From: Streptomyces scopuliridis RB72
Lineage (GTDB): Bacteria > Actinomycetota > Actinomycetes > Streptomycetales > Streptomycetaceae
Direction of reading: 5' to 3'
Length of the DNA: 64,000 nucleotides
NCBI RefSeq assembly: GCF_000718095.1
Contig: NZ_JOEI01000006.1
Span: forward strand, 62,001-126,000
In this document: positions 50,913 to 60,607 of the stretch, in pieces
How the letters are laid out: each line of letters begins with the position of its first letter
Numbering within the stretch: the first letter of the stretch is position 1
Notes under the pieces: model-generated
Seen by the model: the letters and a program-made list of their open reading frames with translations, nothing else
What the model was told of the DNA's origin: nothing
Database searches by the model: none
Position numbers and translations under genes: made by a program

Positions 50913-51725
50913 TCAGTCGGTGAGCGAGTCCGCGTCGCCCATCACCACGACCGGCCGCTTCGCCGGGTCCAGCATCCGCAGCAGCTCCTTCATCCGCCGG
51001 CGCGGCAGCGAGACACACCCCTGGGTGGGCCCGCCGTGGTCCACATGGAGCCAGATGCCGCCGCCCTTGTTCTCGCCGAGCGGCCGGGTCCAGTCGAGGG
51101 GTGTGGTGCCGGGCAGCCGGTTGTAGTTGATCGCGACCACATAGTCGAAGGACCCCGCGAGCGCCTCGCCCTCGAAGCCGTCGCCCGACGCCTCGAAGGC
51201 GGAGCCGCGGTCGTACGGGAGTTTCGTGCCCGGGGCGGGCAGTTTGCCGCCCGCGTCGGTGAGGTCGAACACCCCGATGGGCGAACGCAGATCGCCCTGG
51301 AAGTGGTCGTCGGTCCAGCCGCGTACGGCGTTGTGGGCGGGCCAGACGTCCGAGACGGCGTGCCAGCCGGTGACCGGATCGCGTTCGTAGACGACCACGG
51401 ATGCCGTACTGGAGTCCCGGGCCGTGCCGGTCACCACGACGGCCTGGGACGCCTGGGGGGAGATCTCGGCACGGGTCGCCGGACCGAGATCGGGGATCTC
51501 CTCCGGCTCGACGATCTGCGGCTCCGGGGCGGGCTGTCCCGCGGCGCCGGTGGCACCGGCGGCGACCTTGTCCTTCGCGGCCGTCCCGCCCGGCGCCGAG
51601 CCCACGTTGTCCGCGTGGTCCGTGGTGCCGGTGAGGCCCGAGCAGCCGGTGAGCAGCAGGCCGGTCGCCAGCAGCGCGGCGATCAGCGGTCCTCTGCGAA
51701 CAGGGCGGACAGGGCGCACAGACAT
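50913..51725 (-). CDS. Lipoprotein with L,D-transpeptidase (YkuD-like) domain
   Basis: 270 residues from the ATG at 51725, with gagg 7 bases upstream. Lipobox LLTGC at about residue 28, Pro/Ala/Glu-rich spacer, then a beta-sandwich catalytic part with DDHFQGDLRSPIGVFDLTDAGG and HVDHGGPTQGCVSLPRRRM; the His and Cys of the HxxG...GCxS motif are present. Would form 3-3 crosslinks in peptidoglycan or act on lipid-linked substrates. Follows the remnant of a sigma-factor gene. Confidence 0.85.
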   Translation of the reverse strand: MSVRPVRPVRRGPLIAALLATGLLLTGCSGLTGTTDHADNVGSAPGGTAAKDKVAAGATGAAGQPAPEPQIVEPEEIPDLGPATRAEISPQASQAVVVTGTARDSSTASVVVYERDPVTGWHAVSDVWPAHNAVRGWTDDHFQGDLRSPIGVFDLTDAGGKLPAPGTKLPYDRGSAFEASGDGFEGEALAGSFDYVVAINYNRLPGTTPLDWTRPLGENKGGGIWLHVDHGGPTQGCVSLPRRRMKELLRMLDPAKRPVVVMGDADSLTD

Positions 51726-51738
51726 GTACGGGCCTCTT

Positions 51739-52055
51739 TCATCTCGCGTTCGGGGGATGCTCGGCGGTCGTCGGGGCGGTCTCAACTGCTCTGCCGAAGT
51801 CTGCGCCGGTGATCATCGCGTGGGCGTCCTCGACGGTCCCCGGCGAGTCGCCCGCGACGCACACAGTGACGACGACGGCCGAAAAGGGGGCGGGGGCGCC
51901 GCCGATCAGCCCGGTGAACTCCCGGGTGCCGGCGATCTTCCGGCAGGCCGGGGAGGGGCCGGCCGACGGGCCCCGGTCAGCAGCCAGGCCATCCGCAGAA
52001 GCCGCGGCCCCCGGGCGGCGACGAATGCCTCGAAGTCGCCGTCGCCCGGATCCAT
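51739..52055 (-). pseudogene. Decayed SigE-family ECF sigma-factor gene fused to a foreign 3' end
   Basis: From the ATG at 52055 the minus strand reads MDPGDGDFEAFVAARGPRLL then RMAWLLTG, the standard N-terminus of Streptomyces SigE-type sigma factors, to about 51972. After that the frame loses the family sequence and ends early. The rest, in another frame, is open to 51739 and looks like the C-terminal part of a different protein (TREFTGLIGGAPAPFSAVVVTVCVAGDSPG). A deletion joining two genes of an operon is the simplest reading. The end abuts the L,D-transpeptidase gene. Confidence 0.7.
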
Positions 52056-52261
52056 TGTCCTGCCCTCGCCATTCTGTTCGGTCTCCCACGCCAGTGGAAC
52101 GCGGTGGGGCGGCGATCAGGTTGCCTCGGGCGAACTTCCCGGCGGCGCGGATCACGTTGTCCAAATCCGGAGCGCTGTGTACCGTCGTAGGATCATTACT
52201 TAAACTTTCAAGCATAGGTTTCGTCCCCCACGTCCCCCACACCCCAGGAGAGAACACGCTC

Positions 52262-52825
52262 ATGTCCTCCCTCACCCGCACCCCCGCCGGCCCGCTCACC
52301 CGCACCCCCGACGCCCCACACACCCCGCACGCCGCCTCGCCGCACGCCTACGACGTCGGCCTGCTGCTCCTGCGCGTCGTCCTGGGACTGACGATGGCCG
52401 CGCACGGCGGCCAGAAGCTGTTCGGCTGGTTCGGCGGCGGCGGTATCGACGGCACCGGATCCTTCTTCACCATGAGCGGCTACCCCAACGGCAAGGCACT
52501 GGCCGTCGTGGCCGGCCTCACCGAGACCTTCGGCGGCCTGGGCCTGGCCCTCGGCCTGCTCACCCCGCTCGCGGGCGCCGCGGTGGTCGGCACCATGGTC
52601 AACGCGCTCGCTGTGAAGGGCTTCGGCGGCTTCTTCGCCCCGACCGGCATCGAGTACGAACTCCTCCTCGCCGCCGGCGCCGCCGCCCTCGCCCTCACCG
52701 GCCCGGGCCGCCTCGCCGCGGACCGCTACCTGCCCTGGGTCAAGTCCCACCGCCTGGCCTACGGCGCGGCGGCTCTGGCCCTCGGCCTCCTCATCGCGGC
52801 GATCACGCTCCTCCTCCGCAACTGA
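52262..52825 (+). CDS. DoxX-family membrane protein
   Basis: 187 residues from the ATG at 52262, with caggagag upstream; the in-frame upstream extension lacks bias. Four helices (about 36-56, 74-100, 104-128, 150-170) and the family GLLLLRVVLGLTMAAHGGQKLFGWFGG signature. Small membrane oxidoreductase or electron-transfer-associated protein; role unknown. Head is Thr/Pro/His-rich. Confidence 0.92.
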   Translation: MSSLTRTPAGPLTRTPDAPHTPHAASPHAYDVGLLLLRVVLGLTMAAHGGQKLFGWFGGGGIDGTGSFFTMSGYPNGKALAVVAGLTETFGGLGLALGLLTPLAGAAVVGTMVNALAVKGFGGFFAPTGIEYELLLAAGAAALALTGPGRLAADRYLPWVKSHRLAYGAAALALGLLIAAITLLLRN

Positions 52826-52856
52826 CCCGGCTCCCCTCCCAAGCTCGGGCGCAAGA

Positions 52857-52890
52857 AAGGGGCCCGGAACCGTGTGGTTCCGGGCCCCTT
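52857..52890. terminator. Bidirectional terminator, DoxX / aspS
   Basis: 15-bp perfect stem (aaggggcccggaacc and complement) with a 4-nt loop gtgt between convergent stops at 52825 and 52907. Confidence 0.92.
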
Positions 52891-52906
52891 CGGGTGTGCC
52901 GGGAGG

Positions 52907-54679
52907 CTACTCGCCGGACTTCGCGGCCGACTTGCGGAGCGCGATGTTCAGCTCGCGGAGGCGGGACTCGGCCAGCTCCGTGGGCGCGCCCATCATCAGG
53001 TCCTGCGCGTTGCCGTTGAGCGGGAAGGCGATCGTCTCGCGGATGTTCGGCTCGTCGGCCAGCAGCATCACGATGCGGTCGACGCCCGGGGCGATGCCGC
53101 CGTGCGGCGGGGCGCCGAGGCGGAACGCGCGGAGCATGCCCGCGAACTCGTGCTCGACGGTCTCGCGGTCGTAGCCGGCGATCTCGAACGCCTTGATCAT
53201 CAGCTCGGGCTCGTGGTTACGGATCGCGCCGGAGGACAGCTCGGTTCCGTTGCAGACGATGTCGTACTGCCACGCCAGGATGTCCAGCGGGTCCTTCGTC
53301 TCCAGGTCTTCCAGACCGCCCTGGGGCATCGAGAACGGGTTGTGCGAGAAGTCGATCTTCCCGGTCTCCTCGTCCCTCTCGTACATCGGGAAGTCGACGA
53401 TCCAGCAGAACCGGAAGACGCCCTCCTCGAAGTGGCCCGCCCGCTTGGCGGCCTCGACGCGGACCGCGCTCATGATCTTGGAGACCTCGTCGAACTCACC
53501 CGCGCCGAAGAAGACGGCGTGGCCGGGGACGAGCCCCAGGCGCTCGGTGAGCAGCTTGACGTTCTCCTCGGTGAGGAACTTGGCGATCGGGCCGCTCAGC
53601 GAGCCGTCCTCGCCGACCCGCACCCAGGCCAGGCCCTTCGCGCCGTGCTCGACCGCGTAGTCACCGAGCCCGTCGAAGAACTTGCGCGACTGGCCCGCCG
53701 TGTCCGGCACCGGCAGCGCGCGCACGTGCTTGCCGGCGAACGCCTTGAACTCGGAGCCCTCGAAGACGTCCGAGATGTCGGCCAGTTCGAGCTTCGCGCG
53801 CAGGTCCGGCTTGTCGTTGCCGTACTTCAGCATCGACTCGCGGAACGGGATGCGCGGGAACGGCGAGGTCACATGGCGGCCGTTGCCGAACTCCTCGAAC
53901 AGCTCGGTCATCAGCCTCTCGATCGGCCGGAAGACGTCCTCCTGCTCGACGAAGCTCATCTCGACATCGAGCTGGTAGAACTCGCCGGGCGAGCGGTCGG
54001 CGCGGGCGTCCTCGTCGCGGAAGCACGGCGCGATCTGGAAGTAGCGGTCGAAGCCCGAGATCATCAGCAGCTGCTTGAACTGCTGCGGAGCCTGCGGCAG
54101 CGCGTAGAACTTGCCCGGGTTCAGCCGGGACGGGACCACGAAGTCACGGGCGCCCTCGGGGGAGGTCGCGGTGAGGATCGGCGTGGCCATCTCGTTGAAG
54201 CCCAGCGCGGTCATCTTGTGCCGGATGGCGGAGATGACGGCCGTACGCAGCATGATGTTGCGGTGCATGCGCTCGCGGCGCAGGTCGAGGAAGCGGTACT
54301 CCAGGCGCCGCTCCTCGTTCACTCCGTCCTCGGCGTTGACCGTGAACGGCAGCGGGCCCGCCGCGCCGAGGATCTCGACCTCGGAGACCTCGATCTCGAT
54401 CTCGCCGGTCGGCAGCTCCGGGTTGACGTTCTCCGCACCGCGCGCGGAGACCTTGCCGTCGATACGGACGACGGTCTCCTTCGTGAGCTTGGACAGCTCC
54501 TCGTTCGCGGGGGTGCCGGGGCGGCCCACGAGCTGGACCAGGCCGTAGTGATCACGCAGATCGATGAAGAGGATGCCGCCCAGGTCTCGGCGATTGTGCA
54601 GCCAGCCGCTCAGCCGGACGTCGGCACCGACGTCAGAGGCGCGGAGCTCGCCGCAGGTGTGGGACCTGTACCGATGCAT
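52907..54679 (-). CDS. aspS: Aspartyl-tRNA synthetase
   Basis: 590 residues, standard bacterial length. OB-fold anticodon domain ([26 protein letters not shown]), class II core with motif 2 ([20 protein letters not shown]) and motif 3 ([19 protein letters not shown]), and the bacterial insertion domain. May be non-discriminating, as in many actinobacteria lacking AsnRS (inference). ATG at 54679. Confidence 0.97.
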   Translation of the reverse strand: MHRYRSHTCGELRASDVGADVRLSGWLHNRRDLGGILFIDLRDHYGLVQLVGRPGTPANEELSKLTKETVVRIDGKVSARGAENVNPELPTGEIEIEVSEVEILGAAGPLPFTVNAEDGVNEERRLEYRFLDLRRERMHRNIMLRTAVISAIRHKMTALGFNEMATPILTATSPEGARDFVVPSRLNPGKFYALPQAPQQFKQLLMISGFDRYFQIAPCFRDEDARADRSPGEFYQLDVEMSFVEQEDVFRPIERLMTELFEEFGNGRHVTSPFPRIPFRESMLKYGNDKPDLRAKLELADISDVFEGSEFKAFAGKHVRALPVPDTAGQSRKFFDGLGDYAVEHGAKGLAWVRVGEDGSLSGPIAKFLTEENVKLLTERLGLVPGHAVFFGAGEFDEVSKIMSAVRVEAAKRAGHFEEGVFRFCWIVDFPMYERDEETGKIDFSHNPFSMPQGGLEDLETKDPLDILAWQYDIVCNGTELSSGAIRNHEPELMIKAFEIAGYDRETVEHEFAGMLRAFRLGAPPHGGIAPGVDRIVMLLADEPNIRETIAFPLNGNAQDLMMGAPTELAESRLRELNIALRKSAAKSGE

Positions 54680-54729
54680 CGTCGTTTCATCCAGTTCTTG
54701 GCAAGTCGGGGTTGGCCGGGCAGAGGCGC

Positions 54730-54745
54730 TACGTCGTACGACGTA
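54730..54745. promoter_or_regulatory. Perfect 16-bp palindrome in divergent promoter
   Basis: tacgtcgtacgacgta, fully symmetric, between aspS and the SpoIIE-family gene, 51 bp from the former start and 71 bp from the latter. Candidate operator for one or both. Confidence 0.55.
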
Positions 54746-54815
54746 ACAGGTTACCGCCCGGCCATGACACCACCCTCGGTGGCGTTTGTTCTACACATAT
54801 TCATAAAGTGGGACA

Positions 54816-57029
54816 ATGCGCACCGAGGATGTCCTGGCCGCGATCGCGACCGGCCTATGGCGCTGGGAGAACGCGTCCGGCACGGTCACCCTCGACGGGG
54901 AGGCCGCCCGGCTGCTCGGCCTGCCCGAGGAACCCGTGACCCTCACCGGGGCCGCCACACGCTCCCGTTTCCATCCCATCGACTGGAACGAGATCGACGG
55001 CATCGTCCATCTCGCGGTCGCCGAGAAGACCCTCGCCGAGGCCCGGCTGCGGGTCGTGGACGAGAGCGGCCGGGTGCTCCGTACCGTACGGGTCAGGACC
55101 AGGCCGATCATCACATCACCGGCCGAGGGGGAACGGGACTACGAGCTGATCGGCACCGTCCAGGAGGTCACCGAGCCCCGGCCGGGCACCACCGTCGAAC
55201 GGACCTCCGTCACCGGCGACTGGCGCCGCTCCCGCGAGGCCTTCCTGCTCGACGCGGGCCGCGCGCTGGCCGAGGCGCGCTCCACCACCGAGGTGCTGCG
55301 GGTCGCCGCCTCCCTCTCCATGCCCGGCTTCTCGCCGGACGGGCTCGCGGTCTACGGCGTCTCCGGCGAGCGGCTGACGATCATCGGCCACCACGGGCAC
55401 TCGCCCGAGGACTCGGCCCCGTTCGAGGGCATGACCGTGGACACGGACTACCCGGCGGCCGAGGTCGTACGGACCGGCCGGGCCATCTATCTGCCGACCC
55501 CGGAGGCGTACGCCGACCGGTACCCCGCCACCTGGCGGTACGTGGAGCGCTTCGGCCGCCGCTCCTGGGCCTTCCTCCCGCTCATCGTCGCGGGCCGCAC
55601 GCTCGGCACCTGGATGGCCGCCTTCAAACACCGGGTCGCGTTCTCGCCCGACGAGCGCTCCGTCCTGACGACGGTGGCCCGCATGCTGGCGCAGGCGCTG
55701 GCCCGCGCGGGCGTCGCCGAGACCGAGCGCGAGCTGTCCCTCGGCCTCCAGCGCACGATGATGCCCACGCTCGGCCCCGAGATCCCCGGCATGACGGTGG
55801 CCGCCCGGTACGTACCGACCGGCGGCGGGCTCCAGGTCGGCGGCGACTGGTACGACATGATCCCGCTGCCCGGCGGCACGGCGCGCTCCGAGGGGCGCCG
55901 GGGCGGACGCTTCGCGCTGGTCATCGGGGATGTCCAGGGCCATGACGTACGGGCCGCCGGCCTCATGGGCCAGCTGCGGATCGCCCTGCGCGCGTACGCC
56001 TCCGAGGGCCACCGGCCGGACGCGGTGCTCTCCCGCGCCTCCCGCTTCCTGGCCGGTCTCCAGCACTACCCGGGGCGCGACGGAGGCTCCGTCCCCGGCG
56101 GCGGACCGCGCACGGACGCGGGGGCCGCCGTGATGGACGAGTGGTACTCCGTGGCGGGCCCGCGCTTCGCGACCTGCCTCTATCTGGAAGTCGACCCCGA
56201 GAAGGGCACGCTCGACATCGCCCGCGCGGGCCATCCGGACCCGGTGATCCGCACGGCGGACGGAACCGCGTTCATCCGGCAGACCGAAGGCGGGCTGCCG
56301 CTCGGCATCGAGGCCGACTCCGACTATCCGACGACCCGGCTCGTCCTGGGGCCCGGCGAGACGCTCATGCTCTGCACCGACGGGCTCATCGAGACCGGCG
56401 GGCACGATCTCGCGACCGGCTGGACACGGCTGCGGCCCGTACTGGAGCAGGACAGCGGAGAATCCCTGGAAAAGCTCGCCGACGCCCTCATCCAGGCGGT
56501 GCACGGCCCCACCTCGCACTACACGACCGGACCGCTCGCGGACCGCCGCGAGGACGACATCGCGCTCCTGCTGCTCTCCCGCGACCTCGCGCCGGCCCGG
56601 CTCGCCGGCGGGGTTCCCCGGCGCACCGCCCTGACCGTCGCCCAGGCCGAGCCCGAGCGGATCGCGGGCGTACGGCGGCAGCTGCGCGAACTGCTGCACG
56701 ACTGGGCGGACGTGGAACAGATCGACTCCGCGGAGCTGATGGTCTCCGAGATGATCACCAACGTCCTCGTACACACGGACGGCGACGCCCTGCTGGTCGC
56801 GGAGGCACGTGGCGAGCTGGGAGACCGCCGCCTGCGCGTCGAGGTCGCCGACACCAGCGACGAACTGCCGCACCGCCGGCGCCCCGGGGAACTGGCGTCC
56901 AGCGGGCGCGGCCTGGTGCTGATGGAGGTGCTCGCCGACGCCTGGGGGGTGGACCCGCGCGGCGAGGGGAAGTCGATCTGGTTCGAGCTCTACGAGTGCG
57001 GCGGGACGGAGCCCGGGGCCTCGTCGTAG
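54816..57029 (+). CDS. SpoIIE-family PP2C phosphatase with PAS, GAF and RsbW-like ATPase domains
   Basis: 737 residues. PAS-like head (1-105), GAF-like sensor (about 130-285), SpoIIE phosphatase (about 310-525; metal-site VGGDWYDMIPLPGG, VIGDVQGHDVRAAGLMGQLR, LCTDGLIETGG) and a C-terminal HATPase_c_2 (about 590-735; SELMVSEMITNVLVHTDG, SSGRGLVLMEVLADAWGVDPRG). It joins the phosphatase and kinase of a partner-switching pathway in one protein, as is frequent in Streptomyces. Its 3' end overlaps the convergent transporter gene by 40 bp. No ribosome site of note. Confidence 0.93.
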   Translation: MRTEDVLAAIATGLWRWENASGTVTLDGEAARLLGLPEEPVTLTGAATRSRFHPIDWNEIDGIVHLAVAEKTLAEARLRVVDESGRVLRTVRVRTRPIITSPAEGERDYELIGTVQEVTEPRPGTTVERTSVTGDWRRSREAFLLDAGRALAEARSTTEVLRVAASLSMPGFSPDGLAVYGVSGERLTIIGHHGHSPEDSAPFEGMTVDTDYPAAEVVRTGRAIYLPTPEAYADRYPATWRYVERFGRRSWAFLPLIVAGRTLGTWMAAFKHRVAFSPDERSVLTTVARMLAQALARAGVAETERELSLGLQRTMMPTLGPEIPGMTVAARYVPTGGGLQVGGDWYDMIPLPGGTARSEGRRGGRFALVIGDVQGHDVRAAGLMGQLRIALRAYASEGHRPDAVLSRASRFLAGLQHYPGRDGGSVPGGGPRTDAGAAVMDEWYSVAGPRFATCLYLEVDPEKGTLDIARAGHPDPVIRTADGTAFIRQTEGGLPLGIEADSDYPTTRLVLGPGETLMLCTDGLIETGGHDLATGWTRLRPVLEQDSGESLEKLADALIQAVHGPTSHYTTGPLADRREDDIALLLLSRDLAPARLAGGVPRRTALTVAQAEPERIAGVRRQLRELLHDWADVEQIDSAELMVSEMITNVLVHTDGDALLVAEARGELGDRRLRVEVADTSDELPHRRRPGELASSGRGLVLMEVLADAWGVDPRGEGKSIWFELYECGGTEPGASS

Positions 57030-58069
57030 TGCCCGTAACGGTCCCTCAGCTCGGAGAGGACACCGAACGCGGCGGCCGTCAGCGGCACGGCGAGCAGCAT
57101 GCCCAGGATCCCGGCCACGCTGGCGCCCGCGGTGATCGCCAGTATCACCACGGCCGGGTGCATCTGGACCGTACGGCTCTGGATCATCGGCTGCAGCACA
57201 TGCCCCTCCAGCACCTGCACGGCGAGCACCACCCCCAGCGCCCACAGCCCGATCACCCAGCCCCGGTCGGCAAGCGCGACCAGCACGGCGACGGTGCCGG
57301 AGATGAACGCGCCGAGATACGGGATGTACGCCCCGACGAAGACGAGCGCGCCGAGCCCGATCGCCCCGGGGACGCGCAGGATCAGCAGGCCGACGGTGAT
57401 GCAGATCGCGTCGATGAGAGCGATGACGGTGGTGCCGCGCATGAACCCCTCGACAGCGCCGAAAGCACGGCGGGCCATGGCCTCGACGGTCTCCCCGGTC
57501 GTATGCGGGGCGAAGGTCCTGAGCGCGTCGGCCGCGCGTTCCGAGTCGCGCAGGAAGAAGAACATCAGCAGCAGCGCGAGCACGGCGGTGGCGATCAGCT
57601 CGCCGACGACACTGATACCGGTGAGCACCCCGGAGGCGGCGGTGGCGCCGAACTTCCCGAGCAGTTCCTTGCCGTTCTTCGCCAGATCGTCGAGCGAGGT
57701 CCCGGCGGCGCCGAAGTGCCGGGCCATGTCCCGCGCGGCCTGCCGCAGCGAGGTCATGATCTGGTCGCCGTTGTCGACCAGCGCGCTGACGACGATGTAC
57801 CCCGCGCCGCCGACCACGGCCACGACGGCGACGCAGGTGAGCCCGGCGGCGAGCGACCGGTTCAGCCGCAGCCCGACGAGGCGACGGTACAGGGGGCCGA
57901 GCAGCGCGGTGCCGAGGGTGGCGAGCAGTACGGGCGTGACGGCGGTCTTGAACGTGACGACCAGCCAGATCGCGACGGCCCCGACCCCGGCGATCACCAG
58001 CACCACACCGCACCAGGCGGCGAGGCGGCGGGCGCTCTCGGGGAGGACGGACGACGGCGAGATCTGCAC
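56990..58069 (-). CDS. AI-2E-family transporter (PF01594), about eight helices
   Basis: 359 residues from the GTG at 58069, the last in-frame start before a low-complexity stretch (the ORF continues to 58474 without bias); start uncertain. Hydrophobic pairs near the head (LAAWCGVVLVIAGVGAVAIWLVV), a coiled middle loop (SLRQAARDMARHFGAAGTSLDDLAKNGKELLGKFG), then the family's GAIGLGALVFVGAYIPYLGAFISG and QVLEGHVLQPMIQSR. Members export AI-2, other small molecules or ions; which is not known. Its 3' end overlaps the SpoIIE gene by 40 bp. Confidence 0.88.
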   Translation of the reverse strand: MQISPSSVLPESARRLAAWCGVVLVIAGVGAVAIWLVVTFKTAVTPVLLATLGTALLGPLYRRLVGLRLNRSLAAGLTCVAVVAVVGGAGYIVVSALVDNGDQIMTSLRQAARDMARHFGAAGTSLDDLAKNGKELLGKFGATAASGVLTGISVVGELIATAVLALLLMFFFLRDSERAADALRTFAPHTTGETVEAMARRAFGAVEGFMRGTTVIALIDAICITVGLLILRVPGAIGLGALVFVGAYIPYLGAFISGTVAVLVALADRGWVIGLWALGVVLAVQVLEGHVLQPMIQSRTVQMHPAVVILAITAGASVAGILGMLLAVPLTAAAFGVLSELRDRYGHYDEAPGSVPPHS

Positions 58070-58515
58070 GCTCCCACCCGACCACGCGGAGGGGGGCCTG
58101 TCCCGCGTAGCGCTCCGCGCGGGTGACGGTGCGGTTGTCCAGGGTGCGTTTCGGCTGGGGCCGGTGGTCCGGGTGCGGGTTGTCGCCGGGTGGCGCTCCG
58201 GGGCGGCGGCGGCAACCTCCCGCACCGGCCCACTCACACCCGCCTCGGCGGCGAATGGCCGGGGCCACCGGGCCGCACCCACCCCCACACCCCCAGCCGG
58301 GCGGCGGGGTGCCGGACCCACCGGCGGGAGGGGGTCGGGGTCGTAGGAGGTGCGTGTCCGGACACTGAAGCGTGATGTGTGGCGCGCGAACGCCCGTCTC
58401 CATACGTTGGGCAGCTGCGCGCCGTAAATCGTGCCGTCCGGACATGTGCCTCCGGAGGCCCCGGGCCCCGGCACCAGCCACGACGACCGCGACCCGGAAC
58501 GCGAGGACCCGCCGG
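58070..58515. other. Region upstream of the AI-2E gene without a confident gene
   Basis: About 450 bp. The minus-strand frame stays open but is proline/arginine-rich and biased only by GC content. It contains the left copy of the direct repeat (58458-58532) at its end. Some of it may be the 5' part of the transporter gene. Confidence 0.5.
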
Positions 58516-58532
58516 CTACGCCGGCCCCGCCG
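58505..58532 (+). repeat. Left copy of 28-bp direct repeat flanking a TCS/ABC module
   Basis: Identical over 28 bp with 62355-62382, in the same orientation, and imperfectly similar for about 45 bp to the left (58458 against 62315). Each copy contains the TAG stop of a minus-strand gene and its last four codons (A-G-P-A). The core gccggc-tac-gccggc is also a short hairpin. Confidence 0.85.
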
Positions 58533-59211
58533 TCACCAGGCCGCTCTCATACGCCACGATCACCAACTGCGCGCGATCACGCGCACCGAGCTTGGTGAGC
58601 AGGTGGCTCACGTGCGTCTTCACGGTCGCGATGCCGAGATACAGCCGTTCGGCGATCTCCGTGTTGGACAGGCCGCAGGCGATGAGAGTGAGGACCTCAC
58701 GTTCGCGCTCGGTCACGCCGTCCAGAACGCCGCGGAGAGGTCGCGAGGGCGCCGGGCGGCGGGCGAACTCCGTGATCAGGCGGCGCGTCACGGCCGGTGC
58801 CAGCAGCGCATCGCCGGCGGCGATGACCCGTACCGCCGCGAGCAGTTCGCCGGGCGGTGTGTCTTTGAGCAGGAAGCCGCTGGCGCCGGCTCGCAGCGCG
58901 GCGTAGACGTACTCGTCCAGGTCGAACATCGTAAGGATCAGCACCTTGACGTCCGCGGTCTCAGGACAGCCGCAGATCTGCCGGGTCGCCTCGATGCCGT
59001 CCATCCCGGGCATCCGCACGTCCATCAGGACCACGTCCGGCGGATCCTGCCGGGCGAGCCGCACCGCCTCGGTCCCGGTCGCCGCCTCCGCCGTGGCCAC
59101 CAGGCCGGGTTCGGCGTCGACGAGCACCCGCAGGCTGCCGCGCAGCAGCGCCTGGTCGTCGGCGATCAGGACCCGGACCGGGTTACCGGCCGGATCGGCG
59201 GGCCGGGTCAT
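58516..59211 (-). CDS. NarL/LuxR-family response regulator
   Basis: 231 residues from the ATG at 59211, overlapping the kinase stop. Receiver (RVLIADDQALLRGSLRVLVDAEP; DVVLMDVRMPGMDG with the phosphorylated Asp) and LuxR-type HTH (LTEREREVLTLIACGLSNTEIAERLYLGIATVKTHVSHLLTKL, first residue approximate). It probably controls the divergent ABC exporter at 60608. Stop codon lies in the repeat. Confidence 0.95.
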   Translation of the reverse strand: MTRPADPAGNPVRVLIADDQALLRGSLRVLVDAEPGLVATAEAATGTEAVRLARQDPPDVVLMDVRMPGMDGIEATRQICGCPETADVKVLILTMFDLDEYVYAALRAGASGFLLKDTPPGELLAAVRVIAAGDALLAPAVTRRLITEFARRPAPSRPLRGVLDGVTEREREVLTLIACGLSNTEIAERLYLGIATVKTHVSHLLTKLGARDRAQLVIVAYESGLVTAGPA

Positions 59212-60428
59212 ATGTTCTCCTCGTACGGCAGGGACGCGTGCACCGCGAAGCCGCCCTCCGGACGCGGTCCGGCGGTGAAGGTGCCGCCGTGCGTGGCGAC
59301 GCGTTCGCGCATGCCGACGATGCCGTGGCCACCGGGCGTCGTCGCGAGGGGCGTCGTCGCGAGGGGCGCCCGGTCGCCTCCGTCGTCGATGATGTCGAGC
59401 CGGACGTCGTGGCCGTTCGCGTCGACGACCACCCGGCAGCGGGTTTCCGGGCCGGTGTGCTTGGCCACGTTGGTGAGCGCCTCCTGCACGATCCGGTAGA
59501 CGTCCAGCGCGACTCCGTCGGGCAGGCTCTCGACACCACGCATCGTCAGCTGCGCGCCGGCCTGCCCGACGAGCTCGGGGAGAGCGACGGCACTGGGCAC
59601 GGGGCCGAGCGCCGCCGGCTGCCGCTCGCCTTCGGAAGTACGCAGCACACCGAGCATCCGGCGCATGTCGTTCAGCGCGGTGCGGCTCGTGCGCTCGATG
59701 ACCCGCAGCGCGTCGTACGCCTCCTGCGGCTTGATGTGCAGCACGTGGTTGGCGACGCCGGCCTTGACCGCGATCAGACCCATGCTGTGCGTGACGACGT
59801 CGTGCAGTTCGCGGGCGATCCGCAGGCGTTCGTCCGTGACGGCCTGCCGCGCCAGCTGCTCGGCCGCCCGCACGGCGAAGGCGCGCCTCTGCCGCGCGGA
59901 GCGCCCCACCTCCCAGGCGCCGAGCAGGGCGGCGAAGCCGAGCAGCGGCAGCCCCGGGCCACCGCGCCACCAGTACGTTTCACCGGCACGCGCCGCTCCG
60001 ACAGCGCCGGCCGCGGCCAGTACGGCGATCGCCAGGCCGGGCAGCCATCGCTGCCACCAACGGCGCGCCGGCACCGTGACGGCGACGGTGTAGAGGGCGA
60101 ACGCCGCCGACAGGAACGGGTCCCACGCCGCGTCCCGTACGACGGCGACGGCGGTCACGGCCAGCACGACCGCGAACACGGACAACGGCCAGATCCGCCG
60201 GACGGCGACGGGCGCGGTGGCCGCGGCGATGAGCGCGAACTGCTCCCACGGCACGGGGGCCGGGGCCGGCGGCGCGGCCGACGACGAGATGTCCGCCGGC
60301 CCGGTCAACAGCAGCGCGGCCGCGTAGACGAGCACGAACACGCAGTCCAGGGCGATGAGTTGGCGCCGGCTCAGCCGCCGGGCCAGGATCGGATGGTCGT
60401 CGGGGTCCACCGCGGTACCTGCTAGCAC
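59208..60428 (-). CDS. NarL-type sensor histidine kinase
   Basis: 406 residues. Four to five hydrophobic helices in the first 175 residues, no long outside loop (an intramembrane sensor, as in bacitracin-type systems), then HisKA_3 (ARELHDVVTHSMGLIAVKAG, His the phosphorylation site) and HATPase (NVAKHTGPE; GGHGIVGMRERVATHGG). GTG start at 60428. A short repeat (ATTPLATTP) occurs near the ATP site. Paired with the regulator by a 4-bp overlap. Confidence 0.93.
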   Translation of the reverse strand: MLAGTAVDPDDHPILARRLSRRQLIALDCVFVLVYAAALLLTGPADISSSAAPPAPAPVPWEQFALIAAATAPVAVRRIWPLSVFAVVLAVTAVAVVRDAAWDPFLSAAFALYTVAVTVPARRWWQRWLPGLAIAVLAAAGAVGAARAGETYWWRGGPGLPLLGFAALLGAWEVGRSARQRRAFAVRAAEQLARQAVTDERLRIARELHDVVTHSMGLIAVKAGVANHVLHIKPQEAYDALRVIERTSRTALNDMRRMLGVLRTSEGERQPAALGPVPSAVALPELVGQAGAQLTMRGVESLPDGVALDVYRIVQEALTNVAKHTGPETRCRVVVDANGHDVRLDIIDDGGDRAPLATTPLATTPGGHGIVGMRERVATHGGTFTAGPRPEGGFAVHASLPYEENI

Positions 60429-60607
60429 CGCTCGACCCTATCCAGGCGTACGCGGCGCCACCTCCGTCCACGGTCCGTCGCGTCCGCTCCCCCTCCAGCC
60501 TGACGCGCGGCCACGGAGGGCGGTCTTCCTCCGCCCACGGGTGGAGGAAGGACGGTCAGCCCCGGGCCGGACGCGGCCGGAGCCGTGCGTCGCGGACCAT
60601 CATCGGC

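Noticed and set aside
51809..52261. Extended N-terminus of the DoxX protein
   Set aside because: No codon bias, no ribosome site, and the region overlaps the sigma-factor remnant.
55116..58481. 1121-residue minus-strand frame across the SpoIIE and AI-2E genes
   Set aside because: Passes through two supported genes in the wrong frame; no recognisable domain.
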